From: Modestobacter versicolor
Lineage (GTDB): Bacteria > Actinomycetota > Actinomycetes > Mycobacteriales > Geodermatophilaceae
Reading direction: 5' to 3'
Length of the DNA: 64,000 nt
Assembly (NCBI RefSeq): GCF_014195485.1
Contig: NZ_JACIBU010000001.1
Span: 1,736,001-1,800,000 of the forward strand
Shown: positions 36,986 to 47,241 of the stretch, one piece after another
How the letters are laid out: the number at the start of each line of letters is the position of its first letter
How positions within the stretch are numbered: the stretch's first letter is position 1
Position numbers and translations under genes: made by a program
Notes under the pieces: generated by a model
Database searches by the model: none
The model's input: the letters and a program-made list of their open reading frames with translations, nothing else
What the model was told of the DNA's origin: nothing

Positions 36986-37026
36986 GGCGGCAATCTACCG
37001 GGACGGCGCTGCCCCGGCCTGGCAGG

Positions 37027-38457
37027 TCACCACGTGCCGGGGTGGCGGTGCGCCCAGGGGCGGGCCTCCTCCAGCTGGGCGGACAGCGCGATCAGCGTCG
37101 CCTCGTCCGCCGGGCGGCCGACCAGCATGGTGCCGATCGGCAGCCCGGACGCCGTCCACCACAGCGGCACGCTGACCGCCGGCTGGCCGGTGACGTTGTA
37201 GACGGCGGGGAAGGCGGCGTAGCGGGTCTGCCGGGCGAAGTCCTCCGCGCCGTCGTCGCCGAACCAGCCGACCGGTCGCGGCGGCATGGTGCAGATCGGC
37301 GACAGCAGCACGTCGTAGCCGCTGGTGGCCTGGAGGAACCGGCGGGCGAACAGCCGCAGGGTGAACATCGCGTCCATCGCGTCCTTGGCCGACAGCGCCA
37401 GCCCGCGCTCGCGCAGGAACCGGGTGAGCGGCCGCAGGTGCGGCACCGCGGCCTCGGGCACCGGCAGCGTGGTGGCCGACAGCGCCCAGACCACCTCGAA
37501 GGAGCCGAAGATGGCCTCCGCGGGCGGCCCGGCCGGCAGGTCCTCGACCTCGTGACCGAGCTCGGCCAGCAGCGACGAGGCGTCCTCGAACGCGGCCACC
37601 ACCTCCGGGTCCAGCTCGGCGTCGGGCATGCCGGAGTCCCGGTAGCGGCCGATCCGCAGCGTGCCGGGGGCCCGGTCGGCGTGCCCGAGGAAGGTCTCCC
37701 CCGCGGGCAGCGGCGCGGCCCAGAACGGGTCACCGAGCACCGGCCCGGCCATCGCGTCGAGCACGGCCGCGGCGTCCCGGACGGTGCGCGCCAGCGGCCC
37801 CTGCACGCCGAGGGAGGTGACCTCGGAGTTGTAGGGCGCGTTGCTGACCCGGCCGCGGCTGGGCTTGATCCCGAAGAGCCCGTTGATGCTGGCCGGGATG
37901 CGGATGGAGCCGCCGCCGTCGGAGCCCTGCGCGAAGGGCAGCATCCCCGCGGCGACCGCGGCGGCCGCGCCACCGCTGGAGCCGCCGGCCAGCAGCGAGG
38001 TGTCCCAGGGGCAGCGGGCCGGGCCCACCACGTCGTTGTCGGTGTAGCAGGGGAAGCCGAACTCGGGGGTGTTCGTCTTGCCCAGGCTGATGGTCCCGGC
38101 GGCGGCCAGCGCGGTGACCACCGCGTCGTCGACGTCCGGCACGAACTCGGCCAGCGCGCGGGAGCCGAACGTCGTCCGCACCCCGGCGGTGTTGTTGAGG
38201 TCCTTGATCGCGGTCGGGACACCGTGCAGCGGCGGGAGCTCGGCGCCGTCGACGACCGCCTGGTCGGCGCGGGCCGCGGCGTCGCGGGCCCGGTCGGCGG
38301 TGACGGTGATGAACGCGCCGATGCCCGGGTCCAGCGCCTCGATCCGGGCCAGCGAGTGCTCGACCAGCTCGGTGGGGCTGACCTCCCGGGCCCGGACGGC
38401 CGCGGCCTGCTCGAGCGCGGTCAGGTCGTGCAGCTGCGTGCCGGTCGAGGAGGTCAC
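37027..38457 (-). CDS. Amidase signature family protein
   Basis: A 476-residue amidase with K85 in PTAIKDLNN, cis-Ser in [11 protein letters not shown] (160-161) and nucleophile S184 in [23 protein letters not shown] 38457 is preceded by TACCGT eight bases upstream and no SD. Close to 6-aminohexanoate/aryl-amidase-like members by eye, but the substrate is unknown. Divergent from kynU with 36 bases between the starts. An amide of a kynurenine-pathway compound (for example formylkynurenine) is a possible but unsupported substrate. Confidence 0.9.
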   Translation of the reverse strand: MTSSTGTQLHDLTALEQAAAVRAREVSPTELVEHSLARIEALDPGIGAFITVTADRARDAAARADQAVVDGAELPPLHGVPTAIKDLNNTAGVRTTFGSRALAEFVPDVDDAVVTALAAAGTISLGKTNTPEFGFPCYTDNDVVGPARCPWDTSLLAGGSSGGAAAAVAAGMLPFAQGSDGGGSIRIPASINGLFGIKPSRGRVSNAPYNSEVTSLGVQGPLARTVRDAAAVLDAMAGPVLGDPFWAAPLPAGETFLGHADRAPGTLRIGRYRDSGMPDAELDPEVVAAFEDASSLLAELGHEVEDLPAGPPAEAIFGSFEVVWALSATTLPVPEAAVPHLRPLTRFLRERGLALSAKDAMDAMFTLRLFARRFLQATSGYDVLLSPICTMPPRPVGWFGDDGAEDFARQTRYAAFPAVYNVTGQPAVSVPLWWTASGLPIGTMLVGRPADEATLIALSAQLEEARPWAHRHPGTW

Positions 38458-38493
38458 GGCCCGGGACGGTAGCCGCTGGGAGAGCATGACGCC

Positions 38494-39747
38494 GTGGACC
38501 TCTCCCGTGCGGCTGCCGCCGCCCTCGACACCGCCGACCCGCTGGCCGGCTTCCGGGCCCGGTTCGCCGGGGTGGAGGACGACCTGCTGTACCTGGACGG
38601 CAACTCGCTGGGCCGGCTGCCGGTGGAGACGCCGGCCGCGGTGGCGCGGGTGGTCGAGCAGGAGTGGGGCCGCGGTCTCGTCGGGTCGTGGAGCAGCTGG
38701 GTCGAGCAGTCCCGCCGGATCGGCGACGTGCTGGCCGAGGGCGTGCTGGGCGCCCGGCCGGGCGAGGTGCTGGTCGCGGACACCACCAGCGTCGACCTCT
38801 ACAAGCTGCTGGTGGCCGGGGCCGACGCCCGCCCGGGGCGCGACGTGCTGGTCTGCTGCGCCGACGACTTCCCGACCGACCGCTACATCGTGGCCGGGGT
38901 GGCCCGGGCCCGCGGCATGACCGTGCGCGAGGTGGACGCGCACATCGACACGGGCCTCGACCTCGACGTGCTGGCCGCAGCGCTGGACGAGCGGGTCGCC
39001 GCCGTCGTCCTCTCGCAGGTCGCCTACCGCTCCGGCGCGCTGGTCGACATCGCCGAGGTGACCCGGCTGGCCCGGGACGCGGGTGCGCTCGTGGTGTGGG
39101 ACCTGAGCCACGCCGCGGGCGCCGTGCCGGCCGACCTGACCGCAGCCGGTGCCGACCTCGCCGTCGGCTGCACCTACAAGTACCTCAACGGCGGCCCCGG
39201 CGCGCCCGCGTTCCTGTACGTGCGCCGCGAGCTGCAGGAGCAGCTGCGCCAGCCCATCTGGGGTTGGTTCGGGGCTCGCGACCAGTTCGCGATGGGCACG
39301 GCGTACGACCCCGCCGACGGCGTGGACCGGTTCGCCGTCGGCACTCCCCCGGTGCTCGCCATGGCGGCGGTGGAGGTCGGCGCCCGGCTGACCGCGGAGG
39401 CCGGGATCCCACGGCTCGCCGCGAAGGGCCAGGCGCTCACCGACCTGGTGGTCGCCCTGGCCGACGAGTGGCTCGCCGGGCACGGGGTCACCGTCGCCTC
39501 ACCGCGGGAGGCGGCCCGGCGCGGGTCGCACGTCAGCCTGGCGCACCCGCAGGCGTGGCAGTTGACCCAGGCGCTGGTCGACCGCGGCGTCGTCCCGGAC
39601 TTCCGGACACCCGACCGCCTGCGGCTGGGCCCGGCGCCGCTCTACACCCGGTTCGTCGACGTCTGGGACGCGATGGACCGGCTGCGCTCCGTGCTCGCCG
39701 AGGGCGCGCACGCCGGGTACCCCACGGAGCGCAGCCGGGTCACCTGA
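38494..39747 (+). CDS. kynU: Kynureninase
   Basis: PLP enzyme that cleaves kynurenine (or 3-hydroxykynurenine) to anthranilate (or 3-hydroxyanthranilate) and alanine in tryptophan catabolism. The 417 residues show LYLDGNSLGRLP at the N terminus, the Asp of VVWDLSHAAGA, PLP lysine K229 in GCTYKYLNGGPG and WGWFGARDQF. GTG 38494 has GGGAG upstream. No tryptophan 2,3-dioxygenase or formamidase gene lies beside it; only an amidase is divergent. Confidence 0.95.
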   Translation: MDLSRAAAAALDTADPLAGFRARFAGVEDDLLYLDGNSLGRLPVETPAAVARVVEQEWGRGLVGSWSSWVEQSRRIGDVLAEGVLGARPGEVLVADTTSVDLYKLLVAGADARPGRDVLVCCADDFPTDRYIVAGVARARGMTVREVDAHIDTGLDLDVLAAALDERVAAVVLSQVAYRSGALVDIAEVTRLARDAGALVVWDLSHAAGAVPADLTAAGADLAVGCTYKYLNGGPGAPAFLYVRRELQEQLRQPIWGWFGARDQFAMGTAYDPADGVDRFAVGTPPVLAMAAVEVGARLTAEAGIPRLAAKGQALTDLVVALADEWLAGHGVTVASPREAARRGSHVSLAHPQAWQLTQALVDRGVVPDFRTPDRLRLGPAPLYTRFVDVWDAMDRLRSVLAEGAHAGYPTERSRVT

Positions 39748-39748
39748 G

Positions 39749-40600
39749 TCAGGCGGGTTCGGGGACGCCGATGGGGTTGTGCGCCGGCCAGTCGCCGATC
39801 GCCACGATCGCGTGCCGCACCGGGCCGAGCAGCTCGGCGAGCCGGTCGCACCCGGCGTCGCCGAGCGCGGCCCACGGCCCCTGCGCGAGCCGGTCGGTGT
39901 CGTCCTCCACGGCCGCCCGCACCGCACGGCCCTCGGCGGTCAGCTCCTCGCCGGACACCAGCCCCCGGTCGGTCAGCGCGTCACCGGCCGCCGCCCACTC
40001 CTCGGGCGACCAGCCCCGCGCCCGCTGCAGCCACTCCGCCGACGTCGTGCCGGCCGCCGCGGTCAGCACCAGGGCGGGCAGCCCCAGCAGCTCGTGCTGC
40101 AGCAGGCTGGCCAGGTGGCCGTCGCCGCGGTGCTCGCGGAGCGTGGTGAGCGCCTGCCACAGCAGCAGGTGCGGCTGGTCGGGCCAGGGCAGCGCGGCGT
40201 TGGCCGCGGCCAGCGGGCGGCCGGGGACGTCGACCGCGGCGGCCGCCTCCCGCGCCAGCGAGGCCGCCTCCACGCAGTCGGCGGAGCCCGCCCAGCCCGG
40301 CAGCGCCCGCTGCACCGCGGCGTCCACCCCGGCCAGCCGGGCGGCAAGGGCGGCCTCGGGCGGGGTCGTCGTCCACACCTCCGGCACGCGCCGGGCCACG
40401 AACGCCGGTGCGAACGACGCGAAGGTCGCCGTCACGAGCTGCGGCCCGACCGGGCCCAGCGGTGCTGCCCGCCCGGCGAAGTAGCCGGCCCAGAAGCCGT
40501 GCAGGCCGGCGTCCCGGAACGCCACCCGCGCCTCGTCGGCGAAGTAGGTCAGCGCGTGGAACGGCTCGCCCAGTGCCCAGAGCCGCCGCGCGCCGTTCAC
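39749..40600 (-). CDS. SCO6745-family protein
   Basis: 283 residues, conserved in actinobacteria and resembling SCO6745: RRLWALGEPFHALTYFADEA at the start, HGFWAGYFAGRAAPLG, and a C-terminal DALTDRGLVSGEELTAEGRA that resembles a winged helix read-out. Role unknown. GTG 40600 overlaps the stop of the HNH gene by GTGA. The stop lies two bases from the end of the convergent kynU gene. Confidence 0.78.
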   Translation of the reverse strand: MNGARRLWALGEPFHALTYFADEARVAFRDAGLHGFWAGYFAGRAAPLGPVGPQLVTATFASFAPAFVARRVPEVWTTTPPEAALAARLAGVDAAVQRALPGWAGSADCVEAASLAREAAAAVDVPGRPLAAANAALPWPDQPHLLLWQALTTLREHRGDGHLASLLQHELLGLPALVLTAAAGTTSAEWLQRARGWSPEEWAAAGDALTDRGLVSGEELTAEGRAVRAAVEDDTDRLAQGPWAALGDAGCDRLAELLGPVRHAIVAIGDWPAHNPIGVPEPA

Positions 40601-41208
40601 GCGCTGACGGAGTCGGGCATGCCCAGCCACTCCCGCCACCGGGGGTCGACCGTGCGGTGCCCGAGCAACCGCCAGGCCGCGCCGCTGGGTGCGCCCGGTG
40701 GGTGCGGCAGCGACCAGCCCATCTCGGCGAGCGACCGGTCGGCCTTGGTGTGGTTGCAGCGCCGGCACGCGGCCACGACGTTGTCCCAGGTGTGCGTGCC
40801 CCCGCGGCTGCGCGGCACGACGTGGTCGATGCTCGTCGCCGACCCGCCGCAGTACACGCAGGTCGACCCGTCGCGGGTGAACACGGCGCGGCGGGACAGC
40901 GGCACCTGCACCGGGTAGGGCACCCGCACGTAGCGGGTCAGCCGCACCACGATGGGCACGGCCAGGGTGATCCGCTCCGCGTGCACCTCGTCGTCGGTCA
41001 CGTCGACGGCCTCGGCCTTGGCGGCCAGGACGAGCACGATCGCGCGGCGGCTGGAGACCACGCACAACGGCTCGTAGGTGGCGTTGAGCAGGAGCGTCGC
41101 CCCGGTGGTCGACGTCGCCGGGGCAGGCGCGCGCGGAGCGAGGGCGAGGTCGTGGCGGGCGCCTGGCTGACCCGGCGCGGACGACGACCCGAGTGCGGTG
41201 ATCGACAC
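40597..41208 (-). CDS. HNH endonuclease-domain protein (Rv2469c-like)
   Basis: A 203-residue protein. The N-terminal LLLNATYEPLCVVSSRRAIV is the family hallmark, then an HNH nuclease motif with zinc-like CVYCG, SIDHVVPRSRGG and NVVAACRRCNHTKADR. Widespread in actinobacteria as Rv2469c-type HNH proteins of unknown target. GTG 41208 has GGAGGT five bases upstream. Same position relative to pepN and glbO as in M. tuberculosis. Confidence 0.92.
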   Translation of the reverse strand: MSITALGSSSAPGQPGARHDLALAPRAPAPATSTTGATLLLNATYEPLCVVSSRRAIVLVLAAKAEAVDVTDDEVHAERITLAVPIVVRLTRYVRVPYPVQVPLSRRAVFTRDGSTCVYCGGSATSIDHVVPRSRGGTHTWDNVVAACRRCNHTKADRSLAEMGWSLPHPPGAPSGAAWRLLGHRTVDPRWREWLGMPDSVSA

Positions 41209-41318
41209 GGGACACCTCCGAGTGCCCCCGGCCACCGACGGCTTCGACAGCCCACGGGCACCCTCATCCTGCACTGTCGGCCTGTGGTACGGGACGGCGA
41301 CCTGTCGGGGCACCCGGT

Positions 41319-41324
41319 TACCGT
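41319..41324 (+). promoter_or_regulatory. Candidate -10 box of a leaderless prolyl oligopeptidase mRNA
   Basis: TACCGT followed by six bases and then GTG, with no SD. This spacing would place the transcript start on the GTG itself. Confidence 0.4.
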
Positions 41325-41330
41325 CGGCGG

Positions 41331-43409
41331 GTGCGCTACCCCGGAGCCCCCCGCCTGGACCTGGTCGAGGAACTGCACGGCCACTCGGTCGCCGACCCCT
41401 ACCGCTGGCTGGAGGACCCCGCCGACCCACGGACCCAGCAGTGGGCCGCCGAGCAGGACGCGCTGGCCGCCGACCTCCTCGCCGCGCTGCCCGGCCGCCC
41501 GGCCTTCGCCGAGCGGCTCGGCGAGCTGGTGCACGCCGGTGCGGTCGGCGTGCCGGTCTGGCGGCGCGGCCGGGCCTTCTCGACCCGTCGCGACCCCGGC
41601 CAGGAGCACGCGGTCCTGCGGGTCACCGAGCCCGACGGGACGGTGCGGGTGCTGGTCGACCCCACCGCGCTGGACCCCGCCGGCACGACCACGCTGGACG
41701 CCTGGTCCCCCTCGTGGGAGGGCGACCGGCTGGCCTACCAGGTGTCGGTCGGCGGCGACGAGGAGTCGCAGCTGTTCGTGCTGGACGTCGCCACCGGCGA
41801 GCTGCTCGAGGGCCCGATCGACCGCTGCCGCTACTCCCCCGTCGCCTGGCTCCCCGGCGGCGACGAGCTGTTCTACGTGCGCCGGCTCGCCCCCAAGCTG
41901 TTGCCGGCCGGTGAGGAGCAGTTCCACCGCCGGGTGTGGCGGCACCGGGTGGGCGGCGACCCCGGCTCCGACGTCCTCGTCCACGGCGAGGGCAGCGACC
42001 CCTCCACCTACTTCGGCGCCCGCACCAGCGCCGACGGCCGCTGGCTGGTCGTCTCCGCGTCGGTGGGCACCGCCCCGCGGGACGACGTCTGGCTGGCCGA
42101 CCTGGCCGGCGACGGCGTGCTGCGCGAGCTGCAGGTGGGCGTCGACGCCCAGCTGACCGCCTGGGTGCCCCGCGACGGCCGGCTGTGGCTGCACACCGAC
42201 CGGGACGCCCCGCGCAGCCGGCTGGTCGTCGCCGACCCCGCGGACCCGGCCACCTGGACGCCGTCGGCCTGGCGGGACGTCGTGCCGCAGCAGCCCGACG
42301 GCGTGCTCTCCGACCTGGCCCTGGTCGACGGGCCGGACGGCGGGCTCCAGGTGCTGGCCGTGCACGCCGTCGACGCCACCGACCGGTTGTCGCTGTGGGC
42401 GGCCGACGGGTCCGGCCGGCTGGCCGAGGTGACCGACCTCCGGCCGGGCAGCGTGTCCGGGGTCAGCGCTCCTCCCGAGGGCGGCACCACCGCCTGGGTC
42501 GGGTTCACCGACTACTCGACCCCGCCGTCCGTGCTGCGCTGGGACGCCACCGCACCCGGCGCGCTGACCTCCTGGGAGCAGGCACCCGTCGCCGGCGCCG
42601 TCCCGGACGTGCAGGTGCTGGAGACGCACGCGACGTCCGCCGACGGGACGCCGGTGCACCTGTTCGTGCTGTCGGCGACCGGGACGCCGGACACCCCGCG
42701 GCCGACCGTGCTCTACGGCTACGGCGGCTTCAACGTCTCGCTCACCCCGGCCTACAGCGCGCAGGCGCTGGCCTGGGTCGCCGCCGGCGGGGTGTGGGTG
42801 GTCGCCAACCTGCGCGGTGGCTCCGAGCACGGCGAGGAGTGGCACCGGGCCGGCATGCGCGAGCGCAAGCAGAACGTGTTCGACGACTTCACCGCCGCGG
42901 CCGAGCACCTCGTCGCCGGCGGTTGGACGACGCCGGCCCGGCTCGCCGTGATGGGCGGCTCCAACGGCGGGCTGCTCGTCGGCGCGATGACCACCCAGCA
43001 CCCGGACCTGGTGGCCGCCGTGGTCTGCAGCGCCCCGCTGCTGGACATGGTGCGGTACGAGCTGTTCGGGCTGGGCCGCACCTGGAACGACGAGTACGGC
43101 ACGGCCGCCGACCCGGTGGAGCTGGGCTGGCTGCTCGGGTACTCCCCGTACCACCGGGTGGTCGAAGGGACCGCCTACCCGGCGGTGCTGTTCACGACCT
43201 TCGAGTCCGACACCCGGGTCGACCCGCTGCACGCCCGCAAGCTCGCCGCCGCGCTGCAGCACGCGACCACCGCCGAGGCGCCCATCGTGCTGCGCCGGGA
43301 GCTGTCGGTCGGCCACGGCGCCCGGGCGGTGAGCCGCACGGTCGGGCTGGCCGCCGACCAGCTGGCGTTCCTGGCCGCCCACACCGGGCTGTCGCCGGCC
43401 GGGACCTGA
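41331..43409 (+). CDS. Prolyl oligopeptidase family serine peptidase (S9A)
   Basis: A 692-residue prolyl oligopeptidase: seven-bladed beta-propeller region after an N-terminal segment ([19 protein letters not shown]), then the alpha/beta-hydrolase domain with S544 in [10 protein letters not shown]627 in [12 protein letters not shown] and H662 in VGHGAR. It cleaves short peptides after proline in the cytoplasm; no signal peptide. The usual Asp-Asp of the acid motif is Ser-Asp here. Confidence 0.93.
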   Translation: MRYPGAPRLDLVEELHGHSVADPYRWLEDPADPRTQQWAAEQDALAADLLAALPGRPAFAERLGELVHAGAVGVPVWRRGRAFSTRRDPGQEHAVLRVTEPDGTVRVLVDPTALDPAGTTTLDAWSPSWEGDRLAYQVSVGGDEESQLFVLDVATGELLEGPIDRCRYSPVAWLPGGDELFYVRRLAPKLLPAGEEQFHRRVWRHRVGGDPGSDVLVHGEGSDPSTYFGARTSADGRWLVVSASVGTAPRDDVWLADLAGDGVLRELQVGVDAQLTAWVPRDGRLWLHTDRDAPRSRLVVADPADPATWTPSAWRDVVPQQPDGVLSDLALVDGPDGGLQVLAVHAVDATDRLSLWAADGSGRLAEVTDLRPGSVSGVSAPPEGGTTAWVGFTDYSTPPSVLRWDATAPGALTSWEQAPVAGAVPDVQVLETHATSADGTPVHLFVLSATGTPDTPRPTVLYGYGGFNVSLTPAYSAQALAWVAAGGVWVVANLRGGSEHGEEWHRAGMRERKQNVFDDFTAAAEHLVAGGWTTPARLAVMGGSNGGLLVGAMTTQHPDLVAAVVCSAPLLDMVRYELFGLGRTWNDEYGTAADPVELGWLLGYSPYHRVVEGTAYPAVLFTTFESDTRVDPLHARKLAAALQHATTAEAPIVLRRELSVGHGARAVSRTVGLAADQLAFLAAHTGLSPAGT

Positions 43410-43541
43410 GCCCGGTTGCCCTCCACGTCGCCGACCGGCCGGCCAGCCGTCGACCCGCCGGTACCGGAACGCCCCCGGCGCGCCGTCGGCGGGGCGGTCG
43501 GGTGGTCGACCGGGCTGCGGTCAGGTGCAACACTCCCCGCC

Positions 43542-43640
43542 ATGAATCGCGCACAGGCGGTGATCCCGCGCCCCGTCCCGGGACGCCGGCTGCGTGATCT
43601 GCCGGGCACCGGCCCCGTCGACCGCGCGGGCCCGTCCTGA
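43542..43640 (+). CDS. Possible short leader ORF before the MFS gene
   Basis: An ATG-started 32-codon frame (MNRAQAVIPRPVPGRRLRDL, then [12 protein letters not shown]). Its TGA overlaps a CTG AGC that is the best start for the MFS transporter (bases CTGA at 43637-43640). It could couple translation of the transporter or be a leader peptide. There is no similarity to known leaders that I can name. Low confidence. Confidence 0.3.
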   Translation: MNRAQAVIPRPVPGRRLRDLPGTGPVDRAGPS

Positions 43641-45049
43641 GCGGGCACCGGACCGGGCGGCGCCGTCCGCCCGGTCGCCCGGCCACGTTCGGCGAGGTCT
43701 TCGCCGTCGCGGAGTTCCGCCCGCTGTTCGGCTCCTACCTGCTCTCCACCATCGGCGACGAGCTGGCCCGGGTCGCGCTGACCGTGCTGGTCTACCAGCG
43801 CACCGACTCGGCGCTGCTGTCCGCCGTCACGTTCGCCATCAGCTACCTGCCGTGGTTGCTCGGCGGCCCGGTGCTGGCCTCGCTGGCCGACCGGTTCCCG
43901 CGCCACCGGGTGCTCATCGCCAGCGACGTCACCCGGGCGCTGCTGGTCGCGCTGATGGCGGTGCCGGGCATGCCGCTGCCGCTGCTGCTCGTGCTGCTGC
44001 TGGCGGTCTCGCTGTGCTCACCACCGTTCGAGGCGGCCCGGTCGGCGCTGATGGCCGACGTCCTGCACGGCGACCGGTACGCCGTGGCCACGGCCCTGAC
44101 CGGCATCACCGCGCAGGTCTCCCAGCTCTTCGGGTTCGTGATCGGCGGCGTCCTGCTGGTCAGCTTCTCCCCCTCGGTCGCCCTGCTCATCGACGCGGCC
44201 ACCTTCGCGGTCTCCGCGGTCTGGCTGGCGCTGCGCCTGCAGCGGCGGCCGGCGCCGGTGCCCGAGGCCGCCGACGGGGTCGACCGGTCGCTGTGGGCGG
44301 CCACCGCGAGCGGCGTGCGGCTGATCGCCGCCGCCCCGCGGCTGCGCGCGATCGTGGGCCTCACCTGGGTGGCCGCGCTCTTCGTCAACGCACCGGAGGG
44401 CGTGGCCACCCCGCTGGCCCTGCAGGTGCAGGGGACGATCGCGGCGACCGGGCTGCTGCTGGCCGCCAACCCGGCCGGCACCGCGCTGGGCGGGCTGGTG
44501 GTCGGCCGGTTCTGCCCGCCGGACCTCCGCGACCGGCTGCTCGCCCCGCTGCTGGCGCTGTCCCTCGTCGGGGTGCTGCTGGCCGGCCTGGTGCCGCTGG
44601 TGCTCGACCGCGGCGCCGCCTCCTACGTCGCGGTGCTGGCGCTGCTCTTCCTGGCCGGGGTCGGCGGGGCCTGCAGCATCCCGCTCAACGTCGCCTTCGT
44701 CCAGGCGGTGCCGAGCGCCTACCGGGGCCGGGCCTTCGGCGTCGCCGGGGCCGGGCTGGCCGGTGTCCAGGGACTCGGCGTCGTCCTCGCCGGGCTGGGC
44801 GCGGAGGCGCTGGCCCCGAGCACGGTGGTCGCCCTCTGCGGGGCGGTCGGCCTGCTCGCCGTCGCCGGCCCGCTGCTCGCGCTGCGCCGGGCGCCGCTGC
44901 CCGCCACCGCCACCGCCACCGCCACCGCCACCGCCACCGCCACCGCCACCGCCACCGCCACCGCCACCGCCACCGCCACCGCCACCGCCGGAGGAGACAC
45001 GGCCCACGTGGCCTCGGTGTCCGGTGCTGAGGGACGATCGGGGGCATGA
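43637..45049 (+). CDS. Major facilitator superfamily exporter, probable CTG start
   Basis: A 12-helix MFS drug-exporter-like protein. TM1 is [20 protein letters not shown], and the loop 2-3 motif is [20 protein letters not shown]. The first canonical start (GTG 43784) lies inside TM1 and would remove half of it. The frame stays open to a TGA near 43593 with no ATG, GTG or TTG, and the natural N terminus is CTG AGC GGG CAC at 43637. With it the protein has 470 residues. The C-terminal tail contains 14 Ala-Thr-encoding GCCACC hexamers. The stop overlaps the glbO start by ATGA. Confidence 0.8.
   Translation: MSGHRTGRRRPPGRPATFGEVFAVAEFRPLFGSYLLSTIGDELARVALTVLVYQRTDSALLSAVTFAISYLPWLLGGPVLASLADRFPRHRVLIASDVTRALLVALMAVPGMPLPLLLVLLLAVSLCSPPFEAARSALMADVLHGDRYAVATALTGITAQVSQLFGFVIGGVLLVSFSPSVALLIDAATFAVSAVWLALRLQRRPAPVPEAADGVDRSLWAATASGVRLIAAAPRLRAIVGLTWVAALFVNAPEGVATPLALQVQGTIAATGLLLAANPAGTALGGLVVGRFCPPDLRDRLLAPLLALSLVGVLLAGLVPLVLDRGAASYVAVLALLFLAGVGGACSIPLNVAFVQAVPSAYRGRAFGVAGAGLAGVQGLGVVLAGLGAEALAPSTVVALCGAVGLLAVAGPLLALRRAPLPATATATATATATATATATATATATATATAGGDTAHVASVSGAEGRSGA
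44903..44986 (+). repeat. Hexanucleotide tandem repeat (GCCACC)14
   Basis: Fourteen uninterrupted copies encode 14 Ala-Thr pairs in the cytoplasmic tail of the MFS transporter. The repeat is in frame, so slippage changes tail length without disrupting the reading frame or the glbO overlap. Confidence 0.95.
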
Positions 45050-45471
45050 GCCAGTCGCTGCCGTCGGCGCGCACCTTCTACGACGAGATCGGTGGGGAGC
45101 CGACGTTCCGCACCCTCGTCGCGCGCTTCTACGCCGGCGTGCGCGAGGACCCGGTGCTCCGGCCGATGTACCCGGCCGACGACTGGGAGGGCGCGGAGAC
45201 CCGGCTGCGGATGTTCCTGGAGCAGTACTGGGGCGGCCCGCGCACCTACTCGGAGGGCCGCGGCCACCCCCGGCTGCGGATGCGGCACGCGCCGTTCGCG
45301 ATCGACGACAAGGCCCGCGACGCGTGGCTGACGCACATGCGCACCGCGGTGGACTCGCTGGAGCTGCCCGACGAGCAGGACGCCACGTTGTGGGGTTACC
45401 TGGAGATGGCGGCCCGCAGCATGCAGAACCGCTGGCCCGACGAGGCCGGCGGCACGCTCGGGACGCCCTGA
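45046..45471 (+). CDS. glbO: Group II truncated hemoglobin (TrHbO)
   Basis: A 141-residue truncated globin of the GlbO group: [19 protein letters not shown] with Tyr B10, Tyr CD1 in RPMYPADDW, proximal His F8 in [10 protein letters not shown] and Trp G8 in [10 protein letters not shown]. It binds oxygen or scavenges NO and peroxide. ATG 45046 overlaps the MFS stop by four bases, so the two are translationally coupled. glbO is followed by aglA, as in M. tuberculosis. Confidence 0.95.
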   Translation: MSQSLPSARTFYDEIGGEPTFRTLVARFYAGVREDPVLRPMYPADDWEGAETRLRMFLEQYWGGPRTYSEGRGHPRLRMRHAPFAIDDKARDAWLTHMRTAVDSLELPDEQDATLWGYLEMAARSMQNRWPDEAGGTLGTP

Positions 45472-45502
45472 CCCCGACCCACCCCCGCCCAGGGAGCCCC
45501 CG

Positions 45503-47089
45503 CTGAGCCAGCACCCGACGTCCCTGCCCGGCAGCAGCGCCACCTGGTGGCGGAACGCCGTCTTCTACCAGGTCTACGTGCGCAGCTTCGCCGACGAGAC
45601 CGGCGACGGAGTCGGCGACCTGGCCGGCATCCGGTCCCGGCTGCCCTACCTCGCCGAGCTCGGCGTCGACGCCCTGTGGATCACGCCGTTCTACCCCTCC
45701 CCGATGGCCGACCACGGCTACGACGTCGCCGACCCCCGCGACGTGGAGCCGGTGTTCGGCGACCTGGCCGGCTTCGACGCGCTGCTGGCCGACGCCCACG
45801 CGCTGGGCATCCGGGTGACCATCGACCTGGTCCCCAACCACAGCTCGCACGACCACGAGTGGTTCCAGGAGGCGCTGGGGTCGCCGCCCGGCTCACCGGC
45901 CCGGGCGCGGTACCTGTTCCGGGACGGCCGGGGCCCGGAGGGCAGCGAGCCGCCGAACAACTGGCCCTCGGTCTTCGGCGGCCCGGCGTGGACCCGGGTG
46001 CCCGACGGGCAGTGGTACCTGCACCTGTTCGCCCCCGAGCAGCCCGACCTGGACTACACCAACCCCGAGGTCGTCGCCGACCTGGAGGAGACGCTGCACT
46101 TCTGGCTGGACCGCGGGGTCGACGGGTTCCGGATCGACGTCGCCCACGGCATGGCCAAGCCGGCGGGCCTGCCGGACATGGTCCCGGCCGAGGACACCGG
46201 GCTGTTCGCCGACGACGGCCCCGGCGACCTGCGCTTCGACCAGGACCAGGTGCACCTGCTGCACCGCCGGGTGCGCGCGGTGCTGGACCAGTACCCGGAC
46301 CGGATGGCGGTCGGCGAGGTGTGGGTCTTCGACGACGAGCGGCTGGCCCAGTACCTGCGCCCCGACGAGCTGCACCTGGCCTTCAACTTCCGGCTGCTGA
46401 CCGCCGAGTGGGACCCCACCGAGCTGCGGACGGCGGTGGAGCACTCGCTGGCCACGGTGGCGTCCACCCCCGCGCCGGCGTGCTGGGTGCTGTCCAACCA
46501 CGACCGGCCCCGGCACGTCACCCGCTACGGCGGCGGCGAGGTCGGCACCCGGCGGGCCCGGGCCGCGGCCCTGCTGCAGCTGGCGCTGCCGGGCGTGGCC
46601 TACGTCTACAACGGCGACGAGCTCGGCATGCCCGACGTCGACCTGCCCGACGAGGTGCTGCAGGACCCGATCTGGGAGCGCTCCGGGCACACCGAGCGCG
46701 GCCGCGACGGCTGCCGGGTGCCGGTGCCGTGGTCCGGTGACCAGCCGCCGTACGGCTTCTCCAGCACCGCGAGCACCTGGCTGCCCATGCCGGCCGGCTG
46801 GGGACCGCTCACCGCCGAGGCGCAGGCCGGCGACCCCGACTCGATGCTGTCGCTGTACCGGGTCGCGCTGGCGCTGCGGCGCACCTCCCCCGCCTTCGCC
46901 GGCGACGGGCTGGACTGGCTGCCGGCGCCGGACGGGTGCCTGGCGTTCCGCCGTCCCGGTGGGCTGGTCTGCCTGCTCAACACGTCCGGTGGGCCGGTGC
47001 CGCTGCCGGAGGGTCAGGTGCTGCTGGCCAGCGAGCCGATCGGCGACGGTCAGGTGCCGGCGGACGGCGCCGTCTGGCTGCGCTCCTAG
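45503..47089 (+). CDS. aglA: GH13 alpha-glucosidase, probable CTG start
   Basis: A 528-residue GH13 enzyme with a (beta/alpha)8 barrel: the first strand WWRNAVFYQVYVRSFADETG, nucleophile D212 in GFRIDVAHG, acid/base E272 in VGEVWVFDDE and D334 in SNHDRPRHVTRYGG. It hydrolyses alpha-1,4-glucosides such as maltose. The first canonical start, GTG 45578, would delete strand 1 (FYQVYV). CTG AGC CAG CAC at 45503 has AGGGAG six bases upstream and restores it. This is the second apparent CTG AGC start within 2 kb. Follows glbO. Confidence 0.88.
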   Translation: MSQHPTSLPGSSATWWRNAVFYQVYVRSFADETGDGVGDLAGIRSRLPYLAELGVDALWITPFYPSPMADHGYDVADPRDVEPVFGDLAGFDALLADAHALGIRVTIDLVPNHSSHDHEWFQEALGSPPGSPARARYLFRDGRGPEGSEPPNNWPSVFGGPAWTRVPDGQWYLHLFAPEQPDLDYTNPEVVADLEETLHFWLDRGVDGFRIDVAHGMAKPAGLPDMVPAEDTGLFADDGPGDLRFDQDQVHLLHRRVRAVLDQYPDRMAVGEVWVFDDERLAQYLRPDELHLAFNFRLLTAEWDPTELRTAVEHSLATVASTPAPACWVLSNHDRPRHVTRYGGGEVGTRRARAAALLQLALPGVAYVYNGDELGMPDVDLPDEVLQDPIWERSGHTERGRDGCRVPVPWSGDQPPYGFSSTASTWLPMPAGWGPLTAEAQAGDPDSMLSLYRVALALRRTSPAFAGDGLDWLPAPDGCLAFRRPGGLVCLLNTSGGPVPLPEGQVLLASEPIGDGQVPADGAVWLRS

Positions 47090-47241
47090 GGGCCTCCGCG
47101 CGCCGCCCGCGACCCGCCGTCCCGGGAGGCGCGCCACGGTCCGGCAGGTAGCATCCATGTAGTTACACAGCGTCGCGGGGGGCGCTGCAACCGTCGTCTC
47201 CCGGTCGTTCCGGGGACGTCTCCGGGGGAGGTCCGCCGCTC

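Noticed and set aside
44903-44986. CRISPR array or phase-variation switch in the GCCACC array
   Set aside because: There are no spacers, and the unit is six bases in frame, so slippage would not turn the gene off.
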